In this document: piece by piece, positions 33,760-42,013 of the stretch
Layout: the number at the start of each line of letters is the position of its first letter
How positions within the stretch are numbered: the stretch's first letter is position 1
From: M269 sp964640795
GTDB taxonomy: Bacteria; Pseudomonadota; Gammaproteobacteria; Enterobacterales; Alteromonadaceae
Reading direction: 5' to 3'
Assembly: GCA_964640795.1 (NCBI GenBank)
Contig: CAZXIN010000009.1
Location: 1 to 64,000 of the forward strand
Length of the DNA stretch: 64,000 bases
The notes under the pieces: generated by a model
The model's database searches: none
What the model saw: only the letters and a program-made list of their open reading frames with translations
What the model was told of the DNA's origin: nothing
Made by a program: the position numbers and the translations under genes

Positions 33760-34317
33760 ATGAATATTGAAGAGTTTGGAATACACATATTTACCCTTCG
33801 CCAAAAATCGGGCATTTCCAGAGGCGATTTTCAAAAGAAATGGGGGTTTCACTTAAATTCAATTAAGAGTTATGAGAAAGAAGGGCGTTCGCCACCGATG
33901 GATTACTTGGCCGCTCTATCTGCGGAAGTGGGTTGTGACTTCTTAGAGCTTGTAAAACTTCTATTATCATGCAGCCCTGTTCTGGCTACTCATAATATAA
34001 GCACTGATGAACTGCTAAAGGGTGTTTATCAACAAGACACCTCCCTTACATATATTGTTAACAATGACTGTATGGCTCCGACAATCAGCAATGGAGCGAA
34101 AGTGACTGTCGATAGAGAGAGAGATGCAGAAGAGGGTGATATCGTTCTTATAGAAGTACAAAACAGTTTAACTGCACGAAGAATTCAGTATGACCTAGGC
34201 AATCAAGTACGCTTAAGTTGCGACAACACAAATTACAGCCACACATTAGTCAGTTTTGAAGAATACAAAAAACTAAAAATAATAGGTGTGATTAAAACCA
34301 CTTTAAACACACTTTAA
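33760..34317 (+). CDS. Phage repressor with S24-like domain (catalytic dyad altered)
   Basis: A 185-residue protein from the ATG at 33760 (a TTG at 33748 is also in frame). N-terminal HTH (FTLRQKSGISRGDFQKKWG) and a C-terminal LexA/CI-like fold (YIVNNDCMAPTISNGAKVTV). At the Ser nucleophile of S24 peptidases there is Cys104 (N-D-C-M instead of G-D-S-M). The Lys position is Arg140 (TARRIQ instead of V-K-R-L). Self-cleavage is therefore unlikely and SOS induction would need another route. Divergent from the early operon, at the phage end. Confidence 0.88.
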   Translation: MNIEEFGIHIFTLRQKSGISRGDFQKKWGFHLNSIKSYEKEGRSPPMDYLAALSAEVGCDFLELVKLLLSCSPVLATHNISTDELLKGVYQQDTSLTYIVNNDCMAPTISNGAKVTVDRERDAEEGDIVLIEVQNSLTARRIQYDLGNQVRLSCDNTNYSHTLVSFEEYKKLKIIGVIKTTLNTL

Positions 34318-34329
34318 ACGACAACTTTG

Positions 34330-34464
34330 GATCCGACTTAGCAACTATCTTTTATTTATGATTTTATTAGCTCAATCTATGTATTACGTAGTTTTTGTCG
34401 AAGTCGGATCTAGTTTCTCTAAGTCGGATCCAAAGATCCGACTTCCATTAAGGAAGTCGGATCA
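34330..34464. repeat. Prophage end with five transposase-binding-type boxes
   Basis: AAGTCGGATC occurs at 34401-34410, 34421-34430 and 34454-34463, and inverted (GATCCGACTT) at 34330-34339 and 34435-34444. The outermost copy ends CA at 34463-34464, the terminal dinucleotide of Mu-type elements (TG...CA). The array starts just after the repressor stop, as the left end of Mu does. The flanking ATAAA (34465-34469) would be the 5-bp target duplicate. Confidence 0.85.
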
Positions 34465-34740
34465 ATAAATGGAGATATATCTAGAATACTCATAAGACGC
34501 CATTGTCTACTACGCCTTATTTAAACTGGCATCAAAGCTCCTGAATGGGTCAGTAGAGCGCAGGAAATGGGTACGCCAAACTACTATTCCATCTCAATGC
34601 ATTTCTCTTTAATTCTGCCAAACTACATGTCCACTTGAAAAACCACTATTTCGAACGCAAATTTTTCTATCCCCTTATTTATAAGGCTTTCCTGAATTTT
34701 CCCACATTTTTTTACTTGTTCTCGGTTCTGTCAATCTAAG
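34465..34740. other. Host flank between prophage end and IS200 remnant
   Basis: No gene recognised in this 276-bp AT-rich stretch. Stops occur in all frames of interest. It lies between the outermost phage box and the start of the degenerate IS200-like frame and may include eroded remains of the island. Confidence 0.5.
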
Positions 34741-35010
34741 AGGGTCCCTACAGTTGAGTTAAATGTCCAAATAGATCATGTGCATTTAGTGGTAAGAACC
34801 CCACCAAGTATAAGTGTTTCAGAGTTGATGGGTACATTGAAGGGAAGAACAGCAATAAGGCTGTTCAATAAATTCCCTTATCTTCGCAAGAAGAAACTGT
34901 GGGGCAATCGTTTTTGGCAGAGAGGTTATTTTGTGGATTCAGTTGGTGCTAATGAAGAAATCATTCGTCGCTATGTGAAGTATCAAGATAAGCAAGCTAA
35001 AGAGGAATAA
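34741..35010 (+). pseudogene. IS200/IS605-type TnpA remnant (5' truncated)
   Basis: The frame reads from 34741 with no start codon and translates to VELNVQIDHVHLVVRTPPS, the HUH motif (H-V-H) of Y1 transposases, then GRTAIRLFNKFPYLRKKKLW. The catalytic Tyr segment is EEIIRRYVKYQ. About 50 N-terminal residues are missing (a stop lies at 34693). A GTG at 34780 is the only in-frame start, within the HUH motif. Non-functional. Confidence 0.85.
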
Positions 35011-35046
35011 GAGCGACAACAATTGCTATCATTAGATTGATAGGTA

Positions 35047-35095
35047 GCACCCTTCTAGGGTGCCGATAAAGCAAAGCCACCTGCTATGCAGGTGG
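35047..35095 (+). mobile_element. IS200/IS605 right-end hairpins
   Basis: Two hairpins follow the TnpA remnant: GCACCC/GGGTGC (35047-35063) and CCACCTGC/GCAGGTGG (35077-35095). Subterminal imperfect hairpins are the recognition structures of IS200/IS605 TnpA, so this is likely the right end of the element. Confidence 0.65.
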
Positions 35096-35102
35096 ATTAT
35101 TT

Positions 35103-35504
35103 ACATGTAGTGAGCTTGAACACAAGACAGCGGGTTCACTCAGTACGTTGTTTAGAAAACATCGAATGAAAACAGCTATTGCTGCTCTCACATTCCACCA
35201 TACACGCCACGAAGCGATCACACGCTTAGCAAAACACTACTCAGTGTTAAACCTGGCGAGAATTGTAGGCCACAGGGATATCAAACAATTGATGACCTAC
35301 TACAATCGAACCGCCAGCGATATCGCCAAGGAAATGCCAGATAAACAAGCAATGGGCCAACCACAAACCAGTGGTCACTCTATTCAAGTGGATAAAGATC
35401 AACTACCCACGCTAGCCGCTACCCTGCTAACAGCCATGCAGTCCAGTAACGGCGATAAAATAGAAGTGGATATTGGTAATTCTACTAAGAAAAAGGGGAG
35501 TTAG
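35103..35504 (+). pseudogene. Tyrosine recombinase C-terminal fragment
   Basis: The catalytic C-terminus of a phage/island integrase: LTFHHTRHEAITRLAKHYSV (box with H-x-x-R), IVGHRDIKQLMTYYN (G-H and the nucleophile Tyr). The frame is open upstream to about 35103 (SELEHKTAGSLSTLFRKHRM) then is lost at the IS200 end, so the N-terminal domain is missing. The IS probably inserted into the gene, and the 5' part was later lost. A TTG at 35148 is the only early start. Confidence 0.85.
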
Positions 35505-35835
35505 AGTCTGTTAAGAAACCTTCAACAAGGATGTGAAGGCTTTTCAAGTCTATATGGCAGGAGCTAACAGCACTACATAAAGATTAAATGTTCACTCGTA
35601 TTGAAAATGCTTTGTTGTTAGGTAAATGCCAACATCGAGGGAAGGTTGGGGTTTAAGGGAATAAATTTTTCTATCGGTAACTTTATTTCTATGGGATTAT
35701 ATTTGAGAGAAAAATAATAGTTTCGCTATGGGCCGAAATCGACCCAAAGCGGACGTTAGAAAAAGTTAAAAGATCAAAAGCACTGATTTCGATAATTGTT
35801 TGTTGATCTCAGAAGGTTAGTTTTAAGGAGAAGGA
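35505..35835. other. Non-coding region upstream of the ABC-3C operon
   Basis: 331 bp without a gene. It contains a CCTTCA/TGAAGG short hairpin near 35519-35540 (possible weak terminator of the integrase remnant). The promoter of the operon must lie in the AT-rich 35650-35820 part; an excellent ribosome binding site AAGGAGAAGGA precedes the effector ATG. CGAAATCGACCCAAAGCGG (near 35730-35750) looks like a repeat remnant. Confidence 0.5.
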
Positions 35836-36960
35836 ATGAGTAGCGATCAAACCAAGAGTGCAGCACTAACAACAGCATTGGCATTCCATTATCAGGCTCT
35901 AATTGGGCTGGATAAATGTTTCTCCATGCAAGAGGGGCAATCTATTTGGTTTGAAAAAGACGGTGATGTTAGTTTGGTTGGCGATGATGACAGTACATCT
36001 CAGATCGAAGTGAAAAACTATGCTAGCTCATTGACCGACCATCATGAAAACCTTTGGAACACTTTGAAAAACTGGCTTGATTCAGAGTTTAAGCATGAAA
36101 AATATAGCTCTTTGGTTTTGCACACTACTCAGCCTTTCGGGGAAAAAACTCGATTGAAAATCTGGAACACTGAAACACCTCAGAACCGTATGATGATTCT
36201 TAACGATATATACGGCGAACGTACATCCGATGAGATAGAAGATGAAAACCCCAAAAAGATAGTTAAACTGCAGAAACAAGTTATGGATTCTGATCCTGAT
36301 AAGCTTTTAGAAGTTGTTACTAAAATAACTCTTTTTACTGAAGCTGACGATGTTGACACGCTAAGAAAGAAAACCCTAACTAAGCCTGTAGGCATACCTA
36401 GAAACAATCATGAGCGCTATTTTCAAGGCTTAGTCGGATTTGTTTATGATCAATCGAATAAGAAATCTTGGGAAATTAAGCAAGCTGAATTCGTAGCAAA
36501 ATGCGAAGAGTTAACTGCCATTTTCTGCAAAAAGGAATTCACATTTCCTCCTTTCTCTGGATATGAAGCGTCCAGTGTGGAAGTAGAGCAACATCAAGAA
36601 AAACTATTTGTTAAAAAAATTAATGATATTGAGCACCATCCTGTAATACCTGACGCAATAGGAAATTGGATTGAACTTCAAAATTCACTGTTTGAAGAGC
36701 TGGATGAATATCCGTTATATGCAGAAAAAACAAAGTCTTATCAGGAAAGAATTATAAAGCGTTTTAAATTGAACTACTCAACTGCACAGCTGGAATTGAA
36801 AGATGAATTGAAAGACTCAAAGATATTATACAATAAAACTATTTCAGATTTACCGCTTCAGTTAGGCAACGATACTCCCCCCATAGAATACAAGAATGGG
36901 CTTATTCATGATGCTATGGATGATGAAGAACGTGATTTAAAGTGGAGAGTTGAGTCATGA
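35836..36960 (+). CDS. ABC-3C effector with Cap4/DUF4297-like nuclease domain
   Basis: A 374-residue protein. Its N-terminal ~110 residues resemble DUF4297/Cap4 endonucleases: GQSIWFEKDGDVSL and then STSQIEVKNY, giving the PD-(D/E)xK acidic residues and E58-V-K60. The C-terminal ~250 residues are helical and likely contact the partners. Its stop overlaps the start of the middle component, and the ATPase follows. In ABC-3C systems the variable first gene supplies the toxic activity, here predicted DNA cleavage. Domain assignment is by motif. Confidence 0.78.
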   Translation: MSSDQTKSAALTTALAFHYQALIGLDKCFSMQEGQSIWFEKDGDVSLVGDDDSTSQIEVKNYASSLTDHHENLWNTLKNWLDSEFKHEKYSSLVLHTTQPFGEKTRLKIWNTETPQNRMMILNDIYGERTSDEIEDENPKKIVKLQKQVMDSDPDKLLEVVTKITLFTEADDVDTLRKKTLTKPVGIPRNNHERYFQGLVGFVYDQSNKKSWEIKQAEFVAKCEELTAIFCKKEFTFPPFSGYEASSVEVEQHQEKLFVKKINDIEHHPVIPDAIGNWIELQNSLFEELDEYPLYAEKTKSYQERIIKRFKLNYSTAQLELKDELKDSKILYNKTISDLPLQLGNDTPPIEYKNGLIHDAMDDEERDLKWRVES

Positions 36961-37409
36961 GCAGCGTTGTAGAAGCTCTTTATGAACTGAAATACAACCC
37001 TTTTGAGTACGGAACATACATTGCTTCATTTTATTCTTCGACAAGTGAATCAGATAATAATCTATTGCTCGCACCCTTGGTGATTCCTCTGTGTAGCCAT
37101 CCTGTTTTTGGTGGAAAATTACTCAATTCGAATGTTAAAAGTACAATATGGTCAATATTCAATGATCGCACCAAACTCTATGATCTTCAGGAGCGGATAA
37201 ACGGATTTCAAGATCTGACTGGGCATTGTATTCAATACTGCTTGGTCAACGATTGGTTATCTGTGAATGAAGCTAATTTAACTCTTTGTGCATGTGATGA
37301 CTCAGAATCAGTCTTTACCAGTAATAAAAGTGCAGAAAAGTTGGGGCGACTATTCAGTGGTCACTCAGTGGTCGAGATTTATGCGTTTTTAGGAGTGAAG
37401 CCGCGATGA
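36957..37409 (+). CDS. ABC-3C middle component
   Basis: A 150-residue protein resembling middle components of ABC-three-component systems. It begins MSSVVEALYELKYNPFEYGT and contains LLLAPLVIPLCSHPVFGGKL, ending HSVVEIYAFLGVKPR. It has no enzyme motif and no membrane segment. Overlaps both neighbours by 4 nt, so the three proteins are made in a fixed ratio. Probably bridges the effector and the ATPase. Confidence 0.75.
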   Translation: MSSVVEALYELKYNPFEYGTYIASFYSSTSESDNNLLLAPLVIPLCSHPVFGGKLLNSNVKSTIWSIFNDRTKLYDLQERINGFQDLTGHCIQYCLVNDWLSVNEANLTLCACDDSESVFTSNKSAEKLGRLFSGHSVVEIYAFLGVKPR

Positions 37410-39424
37410 AAACATTAATTCATGAAATTGGCGTAATAGATGAACAAGGAAATAAACATCCAGTGAATTTCAAAAAAGGGCTGAATGTAGTAACAGGTAA
37501 GTCATCCACTGGAAAAAGTGCCTTGATTGAAATATTCGACTATTGCTTCGGCAGTGGTGAAAACACTATTCCAAAGGGAGTTATTACAAATAGTGCCGCC
37601 ATTTATTACGTTGCACTTTCGGTCAATGAGCAAGATATAGTGATTGCGCGTGATCCTAAACTAGCTACAAAAGCTTTTTTTCGTCGTACTGAGAAGTTTG
37701 ATTCAGAAATCATTAAGAGAGATTACTTTGAAAGTAACTACTTTATTGCGATAAAAGCATTTAGAAAACATCTTAGAGATTTTTTTATCGATATTGATGA
37801 TGTTGATGATTCATTGGTCGCTAAGGAAAACAGGAAAAATAAAGCAAAGTCGCCAACGCCTTCAATAAGAAGCTTTACATCTTTCATCCTTCAACATCAA
37901 AATCTTGTGGCCAATAAACATGCTTTATTTTACCGATTTGATGAAAAAGAGAAGCGTGATCAGGCTATTGACCATACAAAGATTTTTTTAGGGTTGGTTG
38001 ATCAAAGATATTTCCACCTTTCTCAGGAGCATGAGCGTCTTACTGGTGAAATGAATCGATTGAAGCGGCAAAAAGACTCCAATAATCGAGCTTCGGATTC
38101 CTATAAACAAAACATTGGGCCGGTATTAATCCAGCTTTACGCCATGATGGGATTTAAGGATGAACCACTATCCTTGCAAGTGGTGATACGCAATCCGCAA
38201 GATGCGAAAGATCAACTCGATAATATTATTGTACCGGAAATGATCAATCATAATTCTGATTCAATAACTGAAAGGTACAACAATCTAAAGCTAGAACGCA
38301 CTCTGAAAACATCAGAACTAAGAAAACTTCAAAGGCAAGCTACTTCGATAAGTAAACACATAAAGGAAGAGGAGAGGTTCGTAGACAATATTAGTGGAAT
38401 TAGTTCTCCGCAGAGTGTACATATTTCTTCTTCAGTTTGCCCTTTTTGCCATACAGAGAAGGATACCTTGCGCAAAAGCGCTTTAAAATTAGAAGAGGCC
38501 ATCACTAAAGTATCGGGAAACCTTGCACAAGCTCGCCCTATGAAGGCTAAGTTTGAGTCATCGTTGATTGATGTGAAGCGGAACATCGAGGGAATTGATA
38601 ATGAAATAACAGCCTTAAATCAACAAATTGCAGAGATTGAAAAAACAGAAAAGCAATTGGAGGAAAAGAAGAGTCTATACGAAAGCATTTTGATGCAAAA
38701 AGCTAGGCTTTTTATGCTTCTCGACACTTTAAATATTGCTGATGATAATGAGCTTGATCTACGAATTAATAATTTACACAAAGAAATCAAGGATATTGCC
38801 AAAGATCTAAAAGAATATGATGTTCAGAATGGGTTGAAAAATGCCTCACAAAAAGTCAATCAATATATGGCTGAAATTGGTAGGCATTTTGAATTTGAAA
38901 CTAGTTATCAACCCATTAACCTTAACTTCTCTTTTGAAACATTCGATCTTTATCATTTGCAAGGTGATGAAAAAATCTATCTCAGATCGATGGGTAGTGG
39001 TGCAAATTGGCTTTATAGCCATTTAACACTTTTTTTGGCACTGCATAAATATTTTGCAGAGCTGCGTGATCAATGCGCAATACCTTCAGTAATATTCTTC
39101 GATCAACCAACTCAAGTTTATTTCCCAAATTTCAGTAGAGACAACTCAGAAACTTTCAATGAACAAAAAGATCAAGAAGCTGAACAGCGAAAACAGTCTA
39201 ATGTTCAAAAAAATATTGATGAAGATATCAAGGCCGTAGAAAACATATTTAGTCGTCTATCGGCTTATTGTAACGAACTTGAAGCAACCATCGGTTTTAG
39301 TCCGCAAATAATTGTTACAGACCACGCGGATGATCTTACTTTGGCTGATGAAGTTTCGTTTGAATCATTGGTTAATGGTAATAGGTGGAGAACACGTGGG
39401 CTAATACATCCTAACCCTGACTAA
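37406..39424 (+). CDS. DUF3732 ABC-3C ATPase (SMC/Rad50-like)
   Basis: A 672-residue ABC ATPase with Walker A GKSSTGKS (31-38), a long coiled coil (about 200-500) interrupted by CPFC (C345, C348), a possible zinc hook, and a signature-like MGSGANWLYSHL near 529. Walker B is VIFFDQPTQ (Asp566, with Gln in place of the usual Glu, as in DUF3732), and the H-switch is TDHAD (His640). Likely senses foreign DNA ends or structures and controls the effector. All motifs are intact. Confidence 0.88.
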   Translation: MKTLIHEIGVIDEQGNKHPVNFKKGLNVVTGKSSTGKSALIEIFDYCFGSGENTIPKGVITNSAAIYYVALSVNEQDIVIARDPKLATKAFFRRTEKFDSEIIKRDYFESNYFIAIKAFRKHLRDFFIDIDDVDDSLVAKENRKNKAKSPTPSIRSFTSFILQHQNLVANKHALFYRFDEKEKRDQAIDHTKIFLGLVDQRYFHLSQEHERLTGEMNRLKRQKDSNNRASDSYKQNIGPVLIQLYAMMGFKDEPLSLQVVIRNPQDAKDQLDNIIVPEMINHNSDSITERYNNLKLERTLKTSELRKLQRQATSISKHIKEEERFVDNISGISSPQSVHISSSVCPFCHTEKDTLRKSALKLEEAITKVSGNLAQARPMKAKFESSLIDVKRNIEGIDNEITALNQQIAEIEKTEKQLEEKKSLYESILMQKARLFMLLDTLNIADDNELDLRINNLHKEIKDIAKDLKEYDVQNGLKNASQKVNQYMAEIGRHFEFETSYQPINLNFSFETFDLYHLQGDEKIYLRSMGSGANWLYSHLTLFLALHKYFAELRDQCAIPSVIFFDQPTQVYFPNFSRDNSETFNEQKDQEAEQRKQSNVQKNIDEDIKAVENIFSRLSAYCNELEATIGFSPQIIVTDHADDLTLADEVSFESLVNGNRWRTRGLIHPNPD

Positions 39425-39489
39425 AATCCAGTATCTGCTTCTAACCAAGCCGAGCTGTATTATCAAAATAAAGGATATTTAATAAAAGT

Positions 39490-40332
39490 ATGTTTAATTT
39501 GCTGGTTTCGTATCAAGGTTGGCCTGACTCTGGTGGAACCTTATCAAAAAATCGTATTTACATAAGAGAAAGCGATCCCATTAGTAGTAGATTTTTCTCG
39601 AATGGTCAGCTCGATGTTACAAAGTTGAAAGAGCATCCGGCACTTTTAGTGACTGAAACGGGGGGAGACGGCCCACAATTTGCGAAGGTGGCATATATTA
39701 CAAACGTCACTTTTGGTCACACTGATGTATCGATTCAGTACGCAATTGACAACAGTACTTTACCAATATCTAACGCGGAACTTGAAGGACACGCTGTTGA
39801 ATTAAATCTTGGACGTTTTGGTTTATCACACACCTGTTGGAGCATATGTGATGTTGACCTATATAAGCTCTTATTACAGAACCAACAAAAAAGAGCCGTT
39901 AGTCCTAAGGTGTTTTCGTTAGAAGCAGCATATGCCCAAGACGAGAACCTTGTCTCTGTAATGATGCCATTTAGTGCCGAATTTAACTCTGTATACTCAA
40001 CTCTTCGAGAGGCAACCACTTCTATCGGGCTTTCGTGTGTGAGAGCAGACGACATATGGGAGCACCATGCAATAATTCAAGATGTCGTAAATATTATAGC
40101 TAGAGCTAAGGTTGTAATTTGTGACTGCTCTGGAAAAAATCCCAACGTCTTCTATGAAGCTGGTATTGCTCATACTATAGGTAAGGAGGTTATTCTAATT
40201 ACGCAGTCCGAATACGATATACCTTTTGATCTCCGTCATTTACGTTATATCCGATACCTGCCAAATAACGAAGGGCTTGTTAATTTAACAATTGCATTGC
40301 AAGCGAAACTGCGTTCAATAAGAGGATGGTGA
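39490..40332 (+). CDS. DRHyd (nucleoside deoxyribosyltransferase-like) domain protein
   Basis: A 280-residue protein 65 nt after the ATPase. Residues 153-245 match the deoxyribosyltransferase/TIR-like superfamily: LVSVMMPFSAEFNSVYSTLR, VRADDIWEHHAIIQDVV and NPNVFYEAGIAHTIGKEVIL, with the catalytic Glu223. The N-terminal ~140 residues are an unrecognised domain. Members of this fold act on nucleotides or NAD in conflict systems. It may be a fourth element of the defence island or an independent effector. Weak ribosome binding site. Confidence 0.75.
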   Translation: MFNLLVSYQGWPDSGGTLSKNRIYIRESDPISSRFFSNGQLDVTKLKEHPALLVTETGGDGPQFAKVAYITNVTFGHTDVSIQYAIDNSTLPISNAELEGHAVELNLGRFGLSHTCWSICDVDLYKLLLQNQQKRAVSPKVFSLEAAYAQDENLVSVMMPFSAEFNSVYSTLREATTSIGLSCVRADDIWEHHAIIQDVVNIIARAKVVICDCSGKNPNVFYEAGIAHTIGKEVILITQSEYDIPFDLRHLRYIRYLPNNEGLVNLTIALQAKLRSIRGW

Positions 40333-40471
40333 AAAACACATAGTAATTAATTTAGCATCTACAGCATCGGATGTGTAAGAGGAGCCTTGTTTTTAGAAGC
40401 TGATTATGTCCGCTTCTAGTTGTTGTTTTCATCTACCATAGTTATATCTCTATCAGTAATGGAGAGAAACT

Positions 40472-41095
40472 ATGTATGCTTTAACCGTCTATTCGCCCAA
40501 AGAACCTTGGAATAAAAATAAGCTTATCGGGCAAAAGCTTCCGCTCAAGCTTCAACAAATATGGTCTATTCGGATACGATTGGAGTTATCCAAAAAGGTT
40601 AGAGATTTAGCGCTATTCAACCTTGCAATAGATAGTAAATTACGAGGCTGTGATTTAGTAGCGCTGAAAGTCAGAGATATTTGTCAAGGCAACACAATTC
40701 AATCTAGAGCAATTGTTATACAACAGAAAACCCAATTGCCGGTCCAATTTGAACTAACCGAAAACACTAGGAAGTCTGTAGCAGAGCTGATTTCAACACA
40801 AAACCTAAATCCGAATGATTACTTATTCAAATCAAGGATTAAGCCATCAAATCATATATCTACAAGGCAATATAGCAGGATTGTAGATTGTTGGATTGAA
40901 TCAATAGGATTAGATAAAACTCAATATGGGACTCACTCTATGAGGAGAACAAAGCCGTCTTTGATATATAAAAAGACTAAAAACTTAAGAGCTTGTCAGT
41001 TACTACTTGGGCACCGAAAACTTGAGAGTACAGTTCGATATTTAGGCATTGAGGTTGACGATGCGCTTGAGGTATCGGAAAGTATTGATGCATGA
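40472..41095 (+). CDS. Stand-alone tyrosine recombinase (catalytic domain only)
   Basis: A 207-residue integrase-like protein with an intact active site: R58 (SKLRGCDLVALKV), K86 (IVIQQKTQ), H155 and R158 (THSMRRTKPS), H181 (LLGHRK), Y190 (STVRYLGIE). The N-terminal core-binding domain of typical integrases is missing. Small recombinases of this type are common beside mobile gene blocks of gammaproteobacteria. It may mobilise this island or be cargo. Good ribosome binding site-like GGAGAG. Confidence 0.82.
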   Translation: MYALTVYSPKEPWNKNKLIGQKLPLKLQQIWSIRIRLELSKKVRDLALFNLAIDSKLRGCDLVALKVRDICQGNTIQSRAIVIQQKTQLPVQFELTENTRKSVAELISTQNLNPNDYLFKSRIKPSNHISTRQYSRIVDCWIESIGLDKTQYGTHSMRRTKPSLIYKKTKNLRACQLLLGHRKLESTVRYLGIEVDDALEVSESIDA

Positions 41096-41112
41096 TTTGA
41101 AAAGCTGGTTGA

Positions 41113-41622
41113 GTGATGATTGATAACTGGGACGAACTGTTAGGAATATTTGGGACAGACGATGGTTCTCTACCTGATATAGAATTGAACAATTTAGTTA
41201 AGGGTGACGTTATTCTTGGCTATGAATTTATAAGGGATCATGCTTCCTATATATCCTCAAAAGAGCCAAGTTATTGGTCAACGCTTGAAAATTGTGACGT
41301 ACAATTTTCCTACTCAGATAATATAGCCGCCTTGGTTGTGTCAGGAACTGCTGATCCGATTCACCTGTGTTTTGATGGAATAACAAGCCCAAGTGGGAAA
41401 CGAATACCCGAATTGGGTTTGTATATTTTTAAAGATGGTTTAAGCCTCGATTATCGTATGGGGCCAGATTGGAATAAAGAAGCTATTCAAGGTTTGCTTG
41501 AGTTAATTTCATCTTTACCTATAAATCATGATAGCTTAGAAATAGAACATAAATCGAATCTTGACGACTATGATGGCTCAATCTTTAAATCATGTTTTCA
41601 AGCATATAAGAACTCTATATAA
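41113..41622 (+). CDS. Hypothetical protein
   Basis: A 169-residue acidic protein starting MMIDNWDELLGIFGTDDGSL, 17 nt after the recombinase. No signal peptide, membrane segment or recognised motif. It looks like one of the small SMI1/immunity-like or DUF-type cytosolic proteins, which cannot be settled here. The close spacing suggests co-transcription with the recombinase. Confidence 0.6.
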   Translation: MMIDNWDELLGIFGTDDGSLPDIELNNLVKGDVILGYEFIRDHASYISSKEPSYWSTLENCDVQFSYSDNIAALVVSGTADPIHLCFDGITSPSGKRIPELGLYIFKDGLSLDYRMGPDWNKEAIQGLLELISSLPINHDSLEIEHKSNLDDYDGSIFKSCFQAYKNSI

Positions 41623-41680
41623 AATTGGTACAGCTAAAGCCTAGGAAGTGCTAAGCCGAAACCTGCTTCTGGTCTATAAC

Positions 41681-42013
41681 TCACTTGTGGCTTTCAGAAG
41701 AAGGTTTATCACTAAAGAGTAAATTGTAACCAGAAAAGAAAATGATTAAGGCAGGGCAAGCTAGTACATACCCGTAGAACTCTAAATAATCCCTGTCCCT
41801 CATATATGGACCGAACGGTTCAAAGATTAATAGGAAACAAAGGCAGCATAAGGCCCACCCTGCACTAATAACTGCAAGTTTCGAGATATTTTCTGTCGAA
41901 ACGATAGACGCCGTTTGCTTATTTGATGGGGTGGTTGATAAATGTTTAATTCCCATGAATCCAGATATTGCGCTTACAATACCTGTAATACCATTAATGA
42001 CTTCCCAATCCAT
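41681..42013 (-). CDS. Hypothetical membrane protein
   Basis: A 110-residue protein with two or three hydrophobic segments (INGITGIVSAISGFMGI, LAVISAGWALCCLCFLLIF and YVLACPALIIFFSGYNLLF). No recognised family. It points toward the recombinase group and may be cargo of the same island. Coding status is moderate: the frame is complete and the composition sensible. Confidence 0.55.
   Translation of the reverse strand: MDWEVINGITGIVSAISGFMGIKHLSTTPSNKQTASIVSTENISKLAVISAGWALCCLCFLLIFEPFGPYMRDRDYLEFYGYVLACPALIIFFSGYNLLFSDKPSSESHK

Noticed and set aside
35047..35095. Rho-independent terminator
   Set aside because: Two stems without T-runs directly after an IS200-type transposase remnant fit the subterminal hairpins of that element better.
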